Assembly (NCBI RefSeq): GCF_011250515.1
Contig: NZ_JAANOP010000010.1
Location: forward strand, 1 to 64,000
Length of the DNA: 64,000 bases
DNA from: Aquirufa ecclesiirivi
GTDB taxonomy: Bacteria; Bacteroidota; Bacteroidia; Cytophagales; Spirosomataceae
Direction of reading: 5' to 3'
A model generated the notes under the pieces. The model saw only the letters and a program-made list of their open reading frames with translations, did no database searches and had not been told where the DNA came from. Positions 63,307 to 64,000 of the stretch are shown piece after piece (position 1 is the stretch's first letter; each line of letters opens with the position of its first letter). The position numbers and the translations under genes are program-made.

Positions 63307-64000
63307 TTATTTAACTTCTTCTTTTCCAAATTTAATATACTGTTCCCAATCATATTCATTGATATCATGTTTTCCATCACGAATGTGGTAACGAATGTGC
63401 TTCCCGACTGGTTGATTTAGGCCAGGCATATCGATATTCCCTAAACCTTTTTTACCATACAAAGCATATACTTTTTCCATTTCTTTGGTACTTAAAAATT
63501 CCCCTTTAGGATCAGACCATTGATCTCCGAAAGCGGAAGCCACATAGACTGGTCGTGGAGCCATTAAGCTTAATAAAATATGCTGGTCAAATGGCAATTC
63601 ATTTTCACGGTCAGCATAAGTAGCATATTTGGGTAAAAACCAATGCGGAAAGCTATTGGTAATACGCCAAATGGTTTCCCCATAAATCCTTCTACTTAAA
63701 GCAGCTCCGCCTTCTCCTGATTCATTGGAAATAATGGCGGCAAATCGACGGTCATTAGCGCCTGCCCATAAAGCTGCTTTCCCTAAGCGGGAATGCCCAT
63801 GCAATATCACTTTCTTTCCATCAATTTCTTGGATACTTTGTGCCAAATCTAACATACGACTCAGACCCCAAGCCCAGGCTCCATTGGCAGTCCATTCTTC
63901 TGACTTAAGGCCTAATTCGCTTGCCAACTTTGTTCTAAGGCCATTTTTGTAACCCGTAGCAAAATCTTCCTCAAAATCACCACAAGCAGCTGTTATGGTT
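63307..64000 (-). CDS. CE15-like carbohydrate esterase, cut by the window end
   Basis: The C-terminal 231 residues of a serine esterase are visible; the frame stays open to the window edge, so the start lies outside. Seen: TITAACGDFEEDFATGYKNG, AWAWGLSRMLDLA, the nucleophile in VILHGHSRLGKAALWAG, ISNESGEGGAALSRR, LMAPRPVYVASAFGDQWSDP and the likely catalytic His in IRDGKHDINEYDW. These match CE15 glucuronoyl esterases and relatives, which cut lignin-glucuronoxylan esters. Export cannot be checked because the N-terminus is missing. Confidence 0.82.
   Translation of the reverse strand, partial: TITAACGDFEEDFATGYKNGLRTKLASELGLKSEEWTANGAWAWGLSRMLDLAQSIQEIDGKKVILHGHSRLGKAALWAGANDRRFAAIISNESGEGGAALSRRIYGETIWRITNSFPHWFLPKYATYADRENELPFDQHILLSLMAPRPVYVASAFGDQWSDPKGEFLSTKEMEKVYALYGKKGLGNIDMPGLNQPVGKHIRYHIRDGKHDINEYDWEQYIKFGKEEVK

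Overview
The window is a chromosomal stretch of an AT-rich Bacteroidota bacterium, most likely of the order Cytophagales; the lineage is inferred from gene content, not from a marker gene. Pointers are the bacillithiol deacetylase BshB1, DUF349, DUF1343 (NamZ-like), M61 and DUF5117-type metalloproteases, PD40-OmpA proteins, a SurA-like/MoxR cluster, and promoters with the Bacteroidota -7 box TAnnTTTG. The clearest promoter, with a -33 TTG as well, precedes the tRNA-Thr. Almost everything is housekeeping, with short accessory patches and many intergenic repeats.

Layout. 0.2-4.8 kb: a circularly permuted ATP-grasp protein, then an AT-rich accessory patch (orphan gene, RelE/ParE-type toxin-antitoxin pair, a DUF4386 membrane gene with a truncated second copy and 174-bp tandem repeats). 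4.9-8.7 kb: lysA, facing away from a PhoD-like phosphatase, an OsmC protein and thyA. 8.8-18.2 kb: a minus-strand cluster read nadE, coaX, aguA, lipoprotein, parvulin-OmpA fusion, SurA-like isomerase, MoxR. 18.3-21.5 kb: queE, a PD40-OmpA protein, an 800-bp repeat field and an RlpA-like protein. 21.6-30.4 kb: gltA, pepT, guaA, a NamZ-like protein, a LolC/E-type permease and an M61 peptidase. 30.4-34 kb: malic enzyme-phosphotransacetylase with a dicarboxylate/H+ symporter. 34-44 kb: trxB, an M23-LysM protein, bshB1, pdxH, polA, two glycosyltransferases, aguB. 44-49.6 kb: glyS, a DUF349 protein, tRNA-Thr(UGU) with an unusual tandem array behind it, a WYL regulator and a small membrane protein. 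49.8-56.2 kb: hybrid histidine kinase, single-domain response regulator, HEAT-like membrane protein and a processive GT2 synthase, probably a regulated exopolysaccharide module. 56.3-64 kb: a secreted zinc protease, a TetR regulator, an M20 amidohydrolase, a glycosyltransferase-like protein, small secreted proteins and a CE15-type esterase cut by the window end.

Functional links. aguA and aguB, about 27 kb apart, together convert agmatine to putrescine. The symporter and malic enzyme form a C4-dicarboxylate uptake and oxidation pair. trxB and bshB1 sit in one thiol-redox operon. The kinase, response regulator, HEAT protein and GT2 form one unit.

The most unusual sequence is non-coding. (1) Four tandem units of 86-100 bp follow tRNA-Thr; each joins a Rho-independent terminator to a degenerate copy of the 3' half of the tRNA. 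(2) A family of intergenic elements with arms built from GAATGTAGAATGAA-type or ATTATAAATGATGAATTAT-type words abuts gene stop codons. One is 288 bp with perfect 33-bp inverted ends; another holds a four-helix-bundle (S23/IVP-type) gene broken by two in-frame stops. (3) A possible small RNA of about 115 nt lies beside the TetR gene.
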